A stretch of DNA of 41,978 nucleotides, from contig CAKTGQ010000019.1 of assembly GCA_934561555.1 (NCBI GenBank), positions 1-41,978 on the forward strand, read 5' to 3'. The translations under genes were made by a program, and so were the position numbers. The stretch's first letter is position 1. Each line of letters starts with the position of its first letter. The notes below the pieces were generated by a model. The model had not been told where the DNA came from and ran no database searches. It was given only the letters and a program-made list of their open reading frames with translations. The stretch comes from an uncultured Faecalibacterium sp. (GTDB lineage Bacteria > Bacillota > Clostridia > Oscillospirales > Ruminococcaceae). This document shows, piece by piece, positions 1 through 7,915 of the stretch.

Positions 1-1964
1 GCATCCCGCTGGAGGAGGTAGAGCCGGTCTCCAGCATCGTCAAGCGGTTCAAGGGCGCTGCCATGAGCTACGGCGCATTGAGCAGCGAAGCGCACGAGAC
101 CATTGCCATCGCCCTGAACCGTCTGGGAGGCCGCAGCAATACCGGCGAGGGCGGCGAGCCCGAGGAGCGCTACCACAGCGAGAGCAATTCCAAGATCAAG
201 CAGGTGGCTTCTGCCCGCTTTGGCGTGACCAGCAAGTATCTGGTAAGCGCTGAGGAGATCCAGATCAAGCTGGCGCAGGGCGCAAAGCCCGGCGAAGGCG
301 GCAACCTGCCCGGTGCCAAGGTGTACCCGTGGATCGCCAAGACCCGCCACAGCACCACCGGCGTGGGTTTGATCTCTCCCCCGCCCCACCACGATATCTA
401 CTCCATCGAGGATCTGGCAGAGCTGATCTACGACCTGAAAAACGCCAACCGCAATGCCAACATCAACGTTAAGCTGGTCAGCGAGGCCGGTGTCGGCACC
501 ATTGCCGCCGGTGTTGCCAAGGGCGGCGCACAGGTCATTCTGGTGTCCGGCTATGACGGCGGCACCGGTGCTGCGCCCCGCACCTCCATCAAGCACGCCG
601 GTCTGCCTTGGGAGCTGGGCATCGCCGAGACCCACCAGACCCTGATCCTGAACGGTCTGCGCACCCGCGTGCGCATTGAGAGCGACTCCAAGCTGCTGTC
701 CGGCCGGGATGTGGCCATCAGCTGCATGCTGGGCGCAGAGGAGTTCGGCTTCGGCACTACCCTGCTGATGGCCGAGGGCTGCGTGATGATGCGCGTGTGC
801 AATCTGGACACCTGCCCCATGGGCATCTGCACCCAGAACCCCGAGCTGCGCAAGAACTTCCGCGGCAAGCCAGAGTACATCATCAACTACCTCACCTTTG
901 TAGCCGAGGAGCTGCGGGAGTACATGGCAAAGCTGGGCGTGCGCACCGTGGACGAGCTGGTAGGACGCACCGACCTGCTGCGGGTCAAGCCCGCCGCCCC
1001 GGGCAGCCGCGCAGCAGAGCTGGATCTGGACTGCATCCTGCACAACCCCGCCATTGCAAACAGCAACGTCCACTTTATCAAAGAGGACAGCTACGACTTC
1101 CATCTGGAAAACACGCTGGACATGAAGGTGCTGATGAAAAAGTTCAAGCTGGGCAGCAAAGCGCCCCAGAACGTCAGCCTGAATGTTTCCAATGTGGACC
1201 GCGCCTTTGGTGCCATCTTTGGCAGCGAGATCACCCGCAAATACGGCAACGACCTGCCGGATGATGTGTACACCGTGCACTGCACCGGTGCTGGCGGCCA
1301 GAGCTTCGGTGCCTTTATCCCCAATGGTCTGACGCTGGAGCTGGTGGGCGACTGCAACGACTACATGGGCAAGGGCCTTTCCGGCGGCAAGATCATTGTG
1401 CGCCCGCCGCAGGGCATCGACTTCAAGCCCGAGGAGAATATCATCACCGGCAACGTGGCGCTGTACGGCGCTACCAGCGGCAAGGCGTTCATCTCCGGTG
1501 TGGCCGGTGAGCGCTTCTGCGTGCGCAACAGCGGCGCTACCGCTGTTGTGGAGGGCGTGGGCGACCACGGCTGTGAGTACATGACCGGCGGCACCGTGGT
1601 GGTGCTGGGACAGACCGGCAAGAACTTTGCAGCCGGTATGACCGGCGGCATTGCCTATGTGCTGGATGAGAACTGGGACTTCTACCAGCGCGTGAACAAA
1701 GAGACCGTCAGCCTTGAGCCGGTGGAGCACAAGTATGATGTTGCCACCCTGAAGGAACTGATCCGCGCCCATGTGGAGGCCACCGGCTCTCCGCGCGGCA
1801 AGGAAATTTTGGATAATTTCAGTGCGTTCCTGCCTAAATTCAAAAAGGTGCTGCCTTACGATTACGACCGCATGCTGCGGGTCATCGCCTCGGTAGAGGA
1901 GCGTGGTCTGGACGGCGAGCAGGCACAGATCGAAGCATTCTATGCAGTGCAGAAGCATAAGTAA
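1..1964 (+). CDS. gltB: Glutamate synthase large subunit, 5'-truncated by the window edge
   Basis: This subunit makes glutamate from 2-oxoglutarate and glutamine-derived ammonia, working with the small subunit encoded next. The reading frame is open from base 3, before the first ATG at 63, and those upstream codons already match the family ([18 protein letters not shown]), so the gene begins outside the window and its glutaminase domain is missing here. Counting from the ATG at 63, the FMN-binding synthase domain covers about 1-330 and carries the cysteine cluster [11 protein letters not shown] (C246, C251, C256) expected for the 3Fe-4S centre. The C-terminal glycine-rich beta-helix domain covers about 410-590 ([28 protein letters not shown]). 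The stop lies 14 bases before the gltD ATG, so the two genes are one operon. Family identity is clear; completeness at the 5' end cannot be judged. Confidence 0.97.
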   Translation, partial: IPLEEVEPVSSIVKRFKGAAMSYGALSSEAHETIAIALNRLGGRSNTGEGGEPEERYHSESNSKIKQVASARFGVTSKYLVSAEEIQIKLAQGAKPGEGGNLPGAKVYPWIAKTRHSTTGVGLISPPPHHDIYSIEDLAELIYDLKNANRNANINVKLVSEAGVGTIAAGVAKGGAQVILVSGYDGGTGAAPRTSIKHAGLPWELGIAETHQTLILNGLRTRVRIESDSKLLSGRDVAISCMLGAEEFGFGTTLLMAEGCVMMRVCNLDTCPMGICTQNPELRKNFRGKPEYIINYLTFVAEELREYMAKLGVRTVDELVGRTDLLRVKPAAPGSRAAELDLDCILHNPAIANSNVHFIKEDSYDFHLENTLDMKVLMKKFKLGSKAPQNVSLNVSNVDRAFGAIFGSEITRKYGNDLPDDVYTVHCTGAGGQSFGAFIPNGLTLELVGDCNDYMGKGLSGGKIIVRPPQGIDFKPEENIITGNVALYGATSGKAFISGVAGERFCVRNSGATAVVEGVGDHGCEYMTGGTVVVLGQTGKNFAAGMTGGIAYVLDENWDFYQRVNKETVSLEPVEHKYDVATLKELIRAHVEATGSPRGKEILDNFSAFLPKFKKVLPYDYDRMLRVIASVEERGLDGEQAQIEAFYAVQKHK

Positions 1965-1978
1965 GGAGGGGCAGCAGC

Positions 1979-3457
1979 ATGGGTAAGACAACAGGATTTA
2001 TGGATTATGCGCGCAAGACCAGCACGGACGTTGCACCGCTGGAGCGCCTTGAAAATTTTAACGAGTTCCACATCTGGCTCTCGCGGGAGCAGCAGCAGAC
2101 GCAGGCCGCCCGCTGCATGGACTGCGGCGTGCCCTTCTGTCAGGCGGGCATGATGATCGGCGGCATGGCCTCCGGCTGTCCGCTGAACAACCTCATCCCG
2201 GAGTGGAACGATCTGGTGTACCACGGCAAGTGGGAGCTGGCGCTCCACCGCCTGATGGCCACCAACCGCTTCCCGGAGTTTACCAGCCGGGTGTGCCCCG
2301 CCCTGTGCGAGGCCGCCTGCACCTGCGGGGATGTGACCGGCAGCAGCGTCACCGTGCGCGAAAACGAGCACGCTATCATCGAGACGGCCTATGCCAAAAA
2401 CTGGCTGACCGCTACCCCGCCGCCGACCCGCACCGGCAAGAGCGTTGCCGTGGTGGGCAGCGGCCCTGCGGGGCTTTCGGTGGCCGAGTACCTGAACAAG
2501 CGCGGCCACGCTGTTACGGTGTTTGAACGCGCCGACCGTGTGGGCGGCCTTCTGATGTACGGCATCCCCAACATGAAGCTGGACAAGGCGGTCATCGAGC
2601 GCCGGGTCAAGCTGATGCAGGCCGAGGGTGTTGAGTTCCGCACCGGCATGGATGTGGGCGGCGCTGTGCCCGCCGAGCAGCTGCTGGCTGATTTTGATGC
2701 CGTGGTGCTGTGCTGCGGTGCCAAAAAGCCCCGGGATTTGAATGTGCCCGGCCGGGACGCCAAGGGCGTGCATTTTGCGGTGGACTACCTGACCAGCGTG
2801 ACCAAGAGCCTGCTGGACTCCAATTTTGCGGACGGCAAGGCCATCAACGCAGCCGGTAAAAACGTGCTGGTCATCGGCGGCGGCGACACCGGCAACGACT
2901 GTCAGGGCACTGCCCTGCGGCAGGGCTGCACCGACCTGATGGCACTGGAAATGATGCCGCAGCCCCCTGTCGAGCGCACCGCCGCAAACCCGTGGCCGGA
3001 GTGGCCCCGAGTGCTGAAGGTGGACTACGGTCAGACCGAGTGCATCGCCAAGTTCGGCAAGGACCCGCGGGTGTACCAGACCACCGTGAAGGAGTTTTTG
3101 AAGGACGAGGCCGGCAACCTGACCGGTGCCGTCATCAGCTGCCTGAAACCGGAGCGCGACCCCGAGACCGGCCGCACCAGCATGGTGCCCACCGGCAAGG
3201 AATTTACCTACGACTGCCAGCTGGCGTTTATCGCCGCAGGCTTTACCGGCTGCGAAAACTACACAGCCGATGCCTTTGGGGTGGAGTTGACCGCCCGGGG
3301 CAATGTAGCCGACCACAGCTTTAAGACCAACGTGGACAAGGTGTTCGTCTGCGGCGATATGCGCCGCGGCCAGAGCCTTGTGGTGTGGGGTCTGCGCGAG
3401 GGCCGCGATTGCGCCGCCGAGGTGGACCGCTGCCTGATGGGCTACACCAATCTTTAA
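1979..3457 (+). CDS. gltD: Glutamate synthase small subunit (NAD(P)H-dependent)
   Basis: The small subunit passes electrons from NAD(P)H through FAD and iron-sulfur clusters to GltB. The 492-residue product has the family's usual length. An N-terminal ferredoxin-like domain carries cysteine motifs (RCMDCGVPFCQ, CPLNN, CPALCEAACTCG). An FAD-binding Rossmann motif (GSGPAGLSVAEYLNKRGH, about residues 160-177) and a second nucleotide-binding motif (VIGGGDTGNDCQG, about 298-310) follow. A strong ribosome binding site, AAGGAGGGG, sits just before the ATG. The gene follows gltB closely and is ended by a long hairpin terminator. Whether it prefers NADH or NADPH cannot be read from the motifs with confidence. 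Confidence 0.97.
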   Translation: MGKTTGFMDYARKTSTDVAPLERLENFNEFHIWLSREQQQTQAARCMDCGVPFCQAGMMIGGMASGCPLNNLIPEWNDLVYHGKWELALHRLMATNRFPEFTSRVCPALCEAACTCGDVTGSSVTVRENEHAIIETAYAKNWLTATPPPTRTGKSVAVVGSGPAGLSVAEYLNKRGHAVTVFERADRVGGLLMYGIPNMKLDKAVIERRVKLMQAEGVEFRTGMDVGGAVPAEQLLADFDAVVLCCGAKKPRDLNVPGRDAKGVHFAVDYLTSVTKSLLDSNFADGKAINAAGKNVLVIGGGDTGNDCQGTALRQGCTDLMALEMMPQPPVERTAANPWPEWPRVLKVDYGQTECIAKFGKDPRVYQTTVKEFLKDEAGNLTGAVISCLKPERDPETGRTSMVPTGKEFTYDCQLAFIAAGFTGCENYTADAFGVELTARGNVADHSFKTNVDKVFVCGDMRRGQSLVVWGLREGRDCAAEVDRCLMGYTNL

Positions 3458-3484
3458 TTTGCCATTCTCTTTCCTATCCTAAAC

Positions 3485-3528
3485 AAGCAGAAGCGGGAGC
3501 CCGTTGCAAGGCTCCCGCTTCTGCTTTT
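3485..3528. terminator. Bidirectional intrinsic terminator between gltD and the kinase-like gene
   Basis: A perfect 17-bp stem (AAGCAGAAGCGGGAGCC, 3485-3501, pairing with 3510-3526) encloses an 8-base loop. The plus strand continues into TTTTGTTGTT. The two flanking genes converge here, so the hairpin can stop both transcripts. Confidence 0.9.
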
Positions 3529-3538
3529 GTTGTTATGT

Positions 3539-5245
3539 TTAATCGGTATCGTATTCCGGCTCTGTGCTGCCCTCCGGGGGCGTTTCCGGGGTGGTAGGCT
3601 CGGTAGCGGCAGGCTCTTCCGGGGTGGCAGTGATCTGCACACTGGGGTCTGCAGCGATATACACGGTGATCACCGTGCCCACCGTGACCATAGCGCCCTC
3701 TTCCTCGCTGGCGGAGACCACGCAGCCCGTGGCGTAGGAGCCATCGTTCACCACCATAAAGCAGCTGGCCACAAGCCCCCGGCTGCTCAGGATCTCAATG
3801 GCCTTATCCTGCGATGCACCGATGATCTTGGGCATTTCCACCTTCTCCGGGCCCTGACTGACCACGATCTGGATCACCTCGCCGTTTTCCATCACCTCGC
3901 CTGCCTCCGGCTCCTGCCGGATGACCTGCCCGGCGGGCACGGTATCGCTGTACTCCAGCACCGCCCGGAACAGGTACATACTGGTGTACTCGCGGTTATT
4001 CTTGATCTGCTCGTAGTCGATGCCTACAAAGTTGGGTACAAGGTTCTGGGGTTTCATTTCCTCGCTGCTGGCCGCTTCCGAGCTCGGCTCCGAAGAGGGC
4101 GTCTGCTCCTCTTTGCTGCTCACGATGCCCCACAGGGTGAGCAGGATCAAAATGGAAAGCAAGATCAGGATGCCCGCCAGCAGCCCTTTCAGGCTGAGCA
4201 GGTGTTCCCTGCCCTGCGGGCTCTGCTCTGCCCGCGCCGGATGCATCGGGGTCTCCGGCTTCATGGTGCGGGTCAGCTCGGCGGTATATTCCTTGGAAGA
4301 AAGCGCCTGATACAGCTGCGGCACGGTCTGGATGCGCTCCATAACCTTGAGCCGCAGCCCCAGCTGCAATACATCGGAGACATAGGCCGGTACGGCAGGC
4401 TCTACGGTGCGTGCCCGGGGGTTAGAGTCCGACACCACGCGCTGAGCAGCGGGCATGGGTGCCTGCCCGCACACCATGCGGTAAAAGACGGCGGCAAGGC
4501 TGTATTCGTCGGTGTAGCGCCCCTCAAACTCGGCGGTGGTGTACTGCTCCGGCGCGGAGTAGCCCTCGTACAGCTGCTCGTGCAGGCCGCTGCCTGCGGT
4601 GCGCAGACCCACGGTGGCGTACCCGGCCAGACGGCAGCGGCCATCTGCCATCACCCGGATATTCTCCGGGCAGATGCCGCGGTGCACCAGCCCTGCCTTG
4701 TGCATGGCCGCCACGCCCTCAAACACCGGGCGCAGCATGGCACAGGCATCCTCTGCCCGCATCGGGGCGGGACGGTTTACCAGCCATTGCTCCAGCGGGG
4801 TGCCGCCCAGGTTTTCCAGCACCGCATACACGGTGTTGTTGGCTTCCACCACGTCCAGCACGGCTTCCAGACCGCTGGCGGGGGTAATGCGCTGGATGGC
4901 GCGGTACAGGTCTGCAAAGTCCATGCGGGTGGTCTTGAACAGCACCTCGCTCCCCTGCTTAGGGCGCAGGATGCAGTCCGCTCCCCGCTCCGCAGAAAGG
5001 GTGACGGGCAGGTACTCCTTGATGGTCACCCGGAAAGCGCCCAGATTCTCCACGCCGCTGTACAGCACGCCTTCGCCGTCCAGACTGCGCATCTCGCCCA
5101 CGGTGTAGCGCCCGGCCAGCACCGTACCCACCGGCAGACAGCCCGCCGGGTTGCACCCCTCCAAAATCTTCCCGCAATGGGGGCAGACGGTCGCCGCAGG
5201 CGGCAGCTCCCCAATGCAGAACGGACACAGGCGTTTTTGCTCCAT
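3539..5245 (-). CDS. Zinc-ribbon / protein-kinase-like / PASTA membrane protein, probable pseudokinase
   Basis: A 568-residue protein related to bacterial Ser/Thr kinases with PASTA domains, a family that senses cell-wall fragments. An N-terminal zinc ribbon has C7, C10, C21 and C24. The kinase-like fold covers about 45-310 and keeps the ATP-binding lysine (K76 in VTIKEYLP), the PEN asparagine (N195) and an APE-like SAPEQY. The HRD motif reads HRG (188-190), and the DFG region reads LAGYAT, so both catalytic aspartates are absent. A basic proline-rich linker leads to one membrane helix (about 349-371), then two extracellular PASTA domains (about 400-470 and 472-540) and an acidic Thr/Pro/Glu-rich tail. 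It is transcribed convergently to gltD from its own promoter. Likely role: a signalling scaffold or wall sensor. That is inference, because active kinases with unusual motifs exist. Confidence 0.85.
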   Translation of the reverse strand: MEQKRLCPFCIGELPPAATVCPHCGKILEGCNPAGCLPVGTVLAGRYTVGEMRSLDGEGVLYSGVENLGAFRVTIKEYLPVTLSAERGADCILRPKQGSEVLFKTTRMDFADLYRAIQRITPASGLEAVLDVVEANNTVYAVLENLGGTPLEQWLVNRPAPMRAEDACAMLRPVFEGVAAMHKAGLVHRGICPENIRVMADGRCRLAGYATVGLRTAGSGLHEQLYEGYSAPEQYTTAEFEGRYTDEYSLAAVFYRMVCGQAPMPAAQRVVSDSNPRARTVEPAVPAYVSDVLQLGLRLKVMERIQTVPQLYQALSSKEYTAELTRTMKPETPMHPARAEQSPQGREHLLSLKGLLAGILILLSILILLTLWGIVSSKEEQTPSSEPSSEAASSEEMKPQNLVPNFVGIDYEQIKNNREYTSMYLFRAVLEYSDTVPAGQVIRQEPEAGEVMENGEVIQIVVSQGPEKVEMPKIIGASQDKAIEILSSRGLVASCFMVVNDGSYATGCVVSASEEEGAMVTVGTVITVYIAADPSVQITATPEEPAATEPTTPETPPEGSTEPEYDTD

Positions 5246-5280
5246 AGTGTTCTCTCCCCTTCCCAGCTTCTATACACTTT

Positions 5281-5309
5281 ATTGTATCATAGTGTTCCCC
5301 GCCGTGCAA
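5281..5309 (-). promoter_or_regulatory. Promoter of the kinase-like gene
   Basis: On the minus strand a -35 TTGCAC (5304-5309) and -10 TACAAT (5281-5286) are separated by exactly 17 bases. They lie about 35 bases upstream of the ATG at 5245, a plausible sigma-A promoter. Confidence 0.7.
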
Positions 5310-5344
5310 GCTGTCCGCATTTTGGTGCGCACGCAATGTAAAAA

Positions 5345-5388
5345 GCTGAGCACCTGTTTTTTCACAGATGCCCAGCTTTGCTGTACTC
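5345..5388 (-). terminator. Minus-strand hairpin terminator with no obvious gene upstream
   Basis: Read on the minus strand, AAAGCTGGGCATCTG pairs with CAGGTGCTCAGCTTT through 15 positions, allowing two G-U pairs. The loop is A-rich and a short T stretch follows. No minus-strand gene lies to its right before the toxin-antitoxin pair, which is on the plus strand. It therefore either ends a non-coding transcript or is a relic. Confidence 0.5.
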
Positions 5389-5700
5389 ATTTTCTGAAAT
5401 CTGCCTTTGAGTTTTCAACATTCTGCCCGATTTGTATGGTGAATAAGGCTGCTTTCAACATTTTGAAGGGGAGCCATTTTGCAACAGCTCCATTTGTATT
5501 CACATTCTTAGAAATCAGTTTTCAAAAGCAAAAATCTGCCGAGGACTCCTCCCGAAGAAACGGGAAGAATCCTCGGCGGATTTCGTTTATCGTGTTGGCT
5601 CTTTTTCGGCTGTGTCTTTTTCCTCTGCAAAAAACATCTCTACATTTTTCTGAGCTTTGTAAAGTGGTGGAAATGGAGAACTAAGTGACAGCTGTCCGCA
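5389..5700. other. Gene-free stretch with hairpins
   Basis: No reading frame here has family resemblance plus a ribosome binding site. On the minus strand the segment 5389-5531 contains GGAGC and GCTCC arms that can pair, and two related words (CAAAATGTTGAAA and CAGAATGTTGAAA), and it lies between two minus-strand terminators. It could encode a small RNA or be a decayed repeat. The 13-mer AGCTGTCCGCATT occurs at both 5309-5321 and 5690-5702, bracketing the stretch. Confidence 0.4.
5532..5590 (-). terminator. Long hairpin terminator, best read on the minus strand
   Basis: A stem of about 20 bp with two mismatches (5537-5556 with 5563-5582; core GCCGAGGA/TCCTCGGC) has a 6-base loop. On the minus strand it runs into TTTTTG (5532-5536); on the plus strand into TTTCGTTT. 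No minus-strand gene precedes it. Confidence 0.6.
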
Positions 5701-5729
5701 TTGACTTTGTTGCACAATATGGGTATAAT
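5701..5729 (+). promoter_or_regulatory. Promoter of the toxin-antitoxin operon
   Basis: A -35 TTGACT (5701-5706), a 17-base spacer and a perfect -10 TATAAT (5724-5729) lie about 55 bases before the antitoxin ATG. This is close to the vegetative sigma-factor consensus, so the pair should be well expressed when not repressed. Confidence 0.85.
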
Positions 5730-5783
5730 ATAATTAGAATTTTACTATTATGTATAGGTCACACAAGAGCAGGAGGTGCTTTT

Positions 5784-6071
5784 ATGAATATCCGTCCATC
5801 TGCAGCGATTCGTCAGAACTACAACGAGATTGCTGATTTGTGCAGAGAAACCGCTGAGCCGATTTTTCTCACCAAGAACGGCGAGGGCGACTTGGTTGTT
5901 ATGGACATTGAAACCTACAACCGCCGGGAAAAGATGCTGAAGCTCCGTGAGGAGCTGCTTTCCGTGGAAGAGGACCGGATGCGTGGAAGCGAGGGCTACT
6001 CGATTGATGAGGTCACTTCCATGATGCGTAGCGCGATCAAGGAGGCCGCAGGACATGGAGCAGCAAAATAA
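5784..6071 (+). CDS. Antitoxin, Phd/YefM family
   Basis: This 95-residue protein should neutralise the toxin encoded next and repress the operon by binding its promoter. The N-terminus (MNIRPSAAIRQNYNEIADLCRETAEPIFLTKNGEGDLVVMD) is the Phd/YefM DNA-binding fold: set-up helix, 'PIFLTKNGEGDLVVMD' hairpin, then a helix with the conserved Tyr-Asn-Arg. The acidic C-terminal half would be disordered and wrap the toxin. I chose the ATG at 5784 because AGGAGGTG sits 6 bases upstream and upstream codons show no family similarity. The gene overlaps the toxin start by 17 bases, typical of translational coupling in these modules. Confidence 0.9.
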   Translation: MNIRPSAAIRQNYNEIADLCRETAEPIFLTKNGEGDLVVMDIETYNRREKMLKLREELLSVEEDRMRGSEGYSIDEVTSMMRSAIKEAAGHGAAK

Positions 6072-6372
6072 ATACCGTGTGATCGTGTCGGCACGGGCCG
6101 CTCAGATGCTGGTGTCCCACGCCGCATTTCTGGCACAGGTCAGCCCTGCTGCAGCAGAGCGGCTTACGGTCGAATTTGAAAAGGCTGCAAAATCTTTGGA
6201 GCAGATGCCGCAGCGTTGTCCGTGGCTCAAAGGCGAATACATTCCTAAAAATGCTTACCGATTCATCTTGTTTGAAAAACGCTATATGCTCATCTTCCAG
6301 ATCGTAGATAATACGGTTTATGCAGATTATGTGGTAGATTGCAGACAGGATTACGGCTGGCTCATCCGATAA
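6055..6372 (+). CDS. Toxin, RelE/ParE superfamily
   Basis: This 105-residue basic protein belongs to the RelE/ParE fold, whose members cut mRNA in the ribosome or poison gyrase. Visible features are the N-terminal 'YRVIVSARAAQML' strand-helix, a long central helix pair (about 20-60), the 'NAYRFILFEKRYMLIFQIVDNTVYADYVVDCRQDYGWLI' beta sheet, and the C-terminal D-x-RQDY motif common in the ParE/RelE-like branch. It overlaps the antitoxin by 17 bases and is followed by a terminator, forming a closed two-gene operon. From sequence I cannot say whether it is an mRNA nuclease or a gyrase poison. Confidence 0.9.
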   Translation: MEQQNKYRVIVSARAAQMLVSHAAFLAQVSPAAAERLTVEFEKAAKSLEQMPQRCPWLKGEYIPKNAYRFILFEKRYMLIFQIVDNTVYADYVVDCRQDYGWLIR

Positions 6373-6377
6373 TCAAC

Positions 6378-6420
6378 AAAGGCGGTGGCTTCCCTTATTA
6401 TGGGAGACCACCGCCTTTTG
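6378..6420 (+). terminator. Terminator of the toxin-antitoxin operon
   Basis: AAAGGCGGTGGCTTCCC (6378-6394) pairs with GGGAGACCACCGCCTTT (6402-6418), apart from one internal mismatch region, and runs into TTTTG. It begins a few bases after the toxin stop. Confidence 0.85.
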
Positions 6421-6573
6421 CTACGTCTATGTGAAAGTCAGGAATTGAGTGTTTCTACTGTTATTGTGCATTTTCAGGATAGCACAATGGTATGGGTACA
6501 TATCACCTCTCACCCAGAGGCGGCAGCGTCCTTTTTATATCGGAATGTTTGGTTCGCAGGGGGAACTCCGGGC

Positions 6574-6822
6574 TTATGACAGGGTATGTATAATGTGCAG
6601 AGCCATATCAGCATTTTCTTGGTCCACAAACACCTCTGTGACATACCTCGGTTTTATGCCGAGAGTTCCAATTCTCGCTTGGTCAAATGTGTTATGCCGA
6701 TTGACATCTTTGGATTTGCAATAGAATTTAATTCCAGCTGCCGCCAACGCATCCGTGATGCGATTGCATTGGTAAGGGTCAGAAACTGTTGCGACTAGCG
6801 ATTTGAAAAAATGTTCTAACAT
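6574..6822 (-). CDS. Small hypothetical protein, DUF2007-like signal-transducing fold
   Basis: An 82-residue protein with the pattern of the small 'putative signal transducing protein' family: an N-terminal stretch (ATVSDPYQCNRITDALAAAGIKFYCKSKD) in which a helix-rich segment leads to 'AAGIKFY', and a C-terminal 'TEVFVDQENADMALHIIHTL' with the typical final strand and helix. AAGGAG lies 8-13 bases before the ATG. No catalytic residues are visible. It stands alone, reads towards the toxin-antitoxin terminator, and its role is unknown. The family assignment is tentative. Confidence 0.65.
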   Translation of the reverse strand: MLEHFFKSLVATVSDPYQCNRITDALAAAGIKFYCKSKDVNRHNTFDQARIGTLGIKPRYVTEVFVDQENADMALHIIHTLS

Positions 6823-7020
6823 AAAGAGATCTCCTTGTATACCCTCTAAAAGTAGTTTTGGAGCTGGGGACTGGCTATTATGTGATAAGCCTTTGGAGCA
6901 TGCCCAGCTTGTGCTGGGTAGTGAGATTGAGCATCATCTCTCGCTCGGCTTCAACCATGGCAGAGTAGAAAATTGACCTTTAATTAAAATATCCAAGGCA
7001 AAACAACAGTCCTCTATCAT

Positions 7021-7329
7021 TCATTTAATCGATTCCTTTGAGTTTTCTTTGTATAAATCATCTAAAAGCTCTTTTTGTGTTTGCTCTACTGCTTTGCTAT
7101 AATGTTCTCTAGCTTCCTCTCCTTGTAACGTTTTATACCCGCCATTTCCGTCTGGAATATCAACACGAACAACATTTTGCTCATCTAATTCGGATGCTGC
7201 ATTAAGTGCATCTTCAATTTCTTTACTGCCCATAATTTGTGGAGCATCAGTCGTTATTGGCCTGCCCAATATTATAATTAGTAGCACCGCTATTACCGCA
7301 AACATTAACACAATTTTTCCGACTCTCAT
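7021..7329 (-). CDS. Small membrane-anchored protein of unknown function
   Basis: A 102-residue protein with one N-terminal hydrophobic helix (IVLMFAVIAVLLIIILG, about residues 6-22) after a short basic start, then a polar, lysine- and glutamate-rich domain that should lie outside the membrane. No lipobox is present. A clear AAGGAG sits 9 bases before the ATG. It lies 21 bases downstream of the membrane-protein gene ending at 7351 and probably shares its transcript. DNA here is much richer in A and T than the surrounding metabolic genes, suggesting acquired DNA. I do not recognise a family. Confidence 0.7.
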   Translation of the reverse strand: MRVGKIVLMFAVIAVLLIIILGRPITTDAPQIMGSKEIEDALNAASELDEQNVVRVDIPDGNGGYKTLQGEEAREHYSKAVEQTQKELLDDLYKENSKESIK

Positions 7330-7350
7330 CCGAAACGCTCCTTTTTAGAT

Positions 7351-7614
7351 TTATTTCTCATTGCGGGGCTTTTTAATTTTGCAATTCACAATCCGACTTG
7401 CAAGATAAATTATCCAAAAAGTAAGGATATAATTGTTAGTTATAAACTTTGTAAAGGTCGCTTGTTCCCCTAATCTTATTTCAACAAAGAAAAATATCAA
7501 ATACTGCACAACTAGCATACTACCAACGTCTACTACCAGTTTTTTCACTATCTTCGGCTCCTCTCTATAAACCCTTTTATCCAGATAACGCAGCAAATCA
7601 CTGGTTTGTTGCAA
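7351..7614 (-). CDS. Small two-helix membrane protein of unknown function
   Basis: An 87-residue reading frame with two hydrophobic stretches (SMLVVQYLIFFFVEI, about 33-47, and YILTFWIIYLASRIV, about 61-75) and a basic tail. The only available start is TTG at 7614, which has an in-frame stop five codons upstream and no good ribosome binding site, so the true 5' end may have been lost at the rearrangement that also cut the neighbouring acetyltransferase. It is followed closely by the other small membrane protein. The function is unknown. Confidence 0.5.
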   Translation of the reverse strand: MQQTSDLLRYLDKRVYREEPKIVKKLVVDVGSMLVVQYLIFFFVEIRLGEQATFTKFITNNYILTFWIIYLASRIVNCKIKKPRNEK

Positions 7615-7630
7615 GATTTTCTGTTTTTAT

Positions 7631-7882
7631 CTATCTTAACAAAAAATCGCCCAAGTGTTTGTGCTTTCCGCCCCAATTGGCGTGAAACGGCGGCTCGATC
7701 CAGCAGCCTGCGCCGCACTCTGCAAGCATTTCTTTCAAAAGCTGCGCCCGTTTTGCGTGTTCGGAAGGGCGGGTGTGGTTATAATCATACAGCCGCTCCA
7801 TGCAAAGTTCCTGCTCTGCCATGATGGAATCATCCGTGGGGTCATAGACTTGTTGGCTGTGGATCGCATTTTTTATCGGCAT
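7631..7882 (-). pseudogene. Sugar O-acetyltransferase (LacA/Maa type), N-terminal fragment
   Basis: The 83 residues match the first part of maltose/galactoside O-acetyltransferases, which acetylate non-metabolised sugars with acetyl-CoA. The Mac domain 'YDPTDDSIMAEQELCMERLYDYNHT' is followed by 'LLKEMLAECGAGCWIEPPFHANWGGKHKHLGD', which is the entry to the hexapeptide-repeat beta helix. The family is about 190-210 residues long; here it stops right after 'HLGD', so the left-handed helix and the catalytic histidine are missing. The start at 7882 looks native, and the gene follows the AraC regulator by 33 bases. It was probably a thiogalactoside transacetylase companion of the lac-type genes, now broken by DNA joined at about 7631. 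Confidence 0.85.
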
Positions 7883-7915
7883 GGTTCTACTCTCCTTATT
7901 TATAAGGAATCCTTC

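Noticed and set aside
1940..3316. Long open frame antisense to gltD
   Set aside because: Shadow of a GC-rich gene; low-complexity His/Gly/Ala-rich product without motifs.
3527..5341. Long plus-strand frame opposite the kinase-like gene
   Set aside because: Low-complexity product rich in His, Arg and Leu, no start signal; the minus-strand protein has clear domains.
6878..6958. A 26-residue minus-strand frame (MVEAEREMMLNLTTQHKLG...)
   Set aside because: Protein-like but without a ribosome binding site; perhaps a gene remnant, but I cannot name a family.
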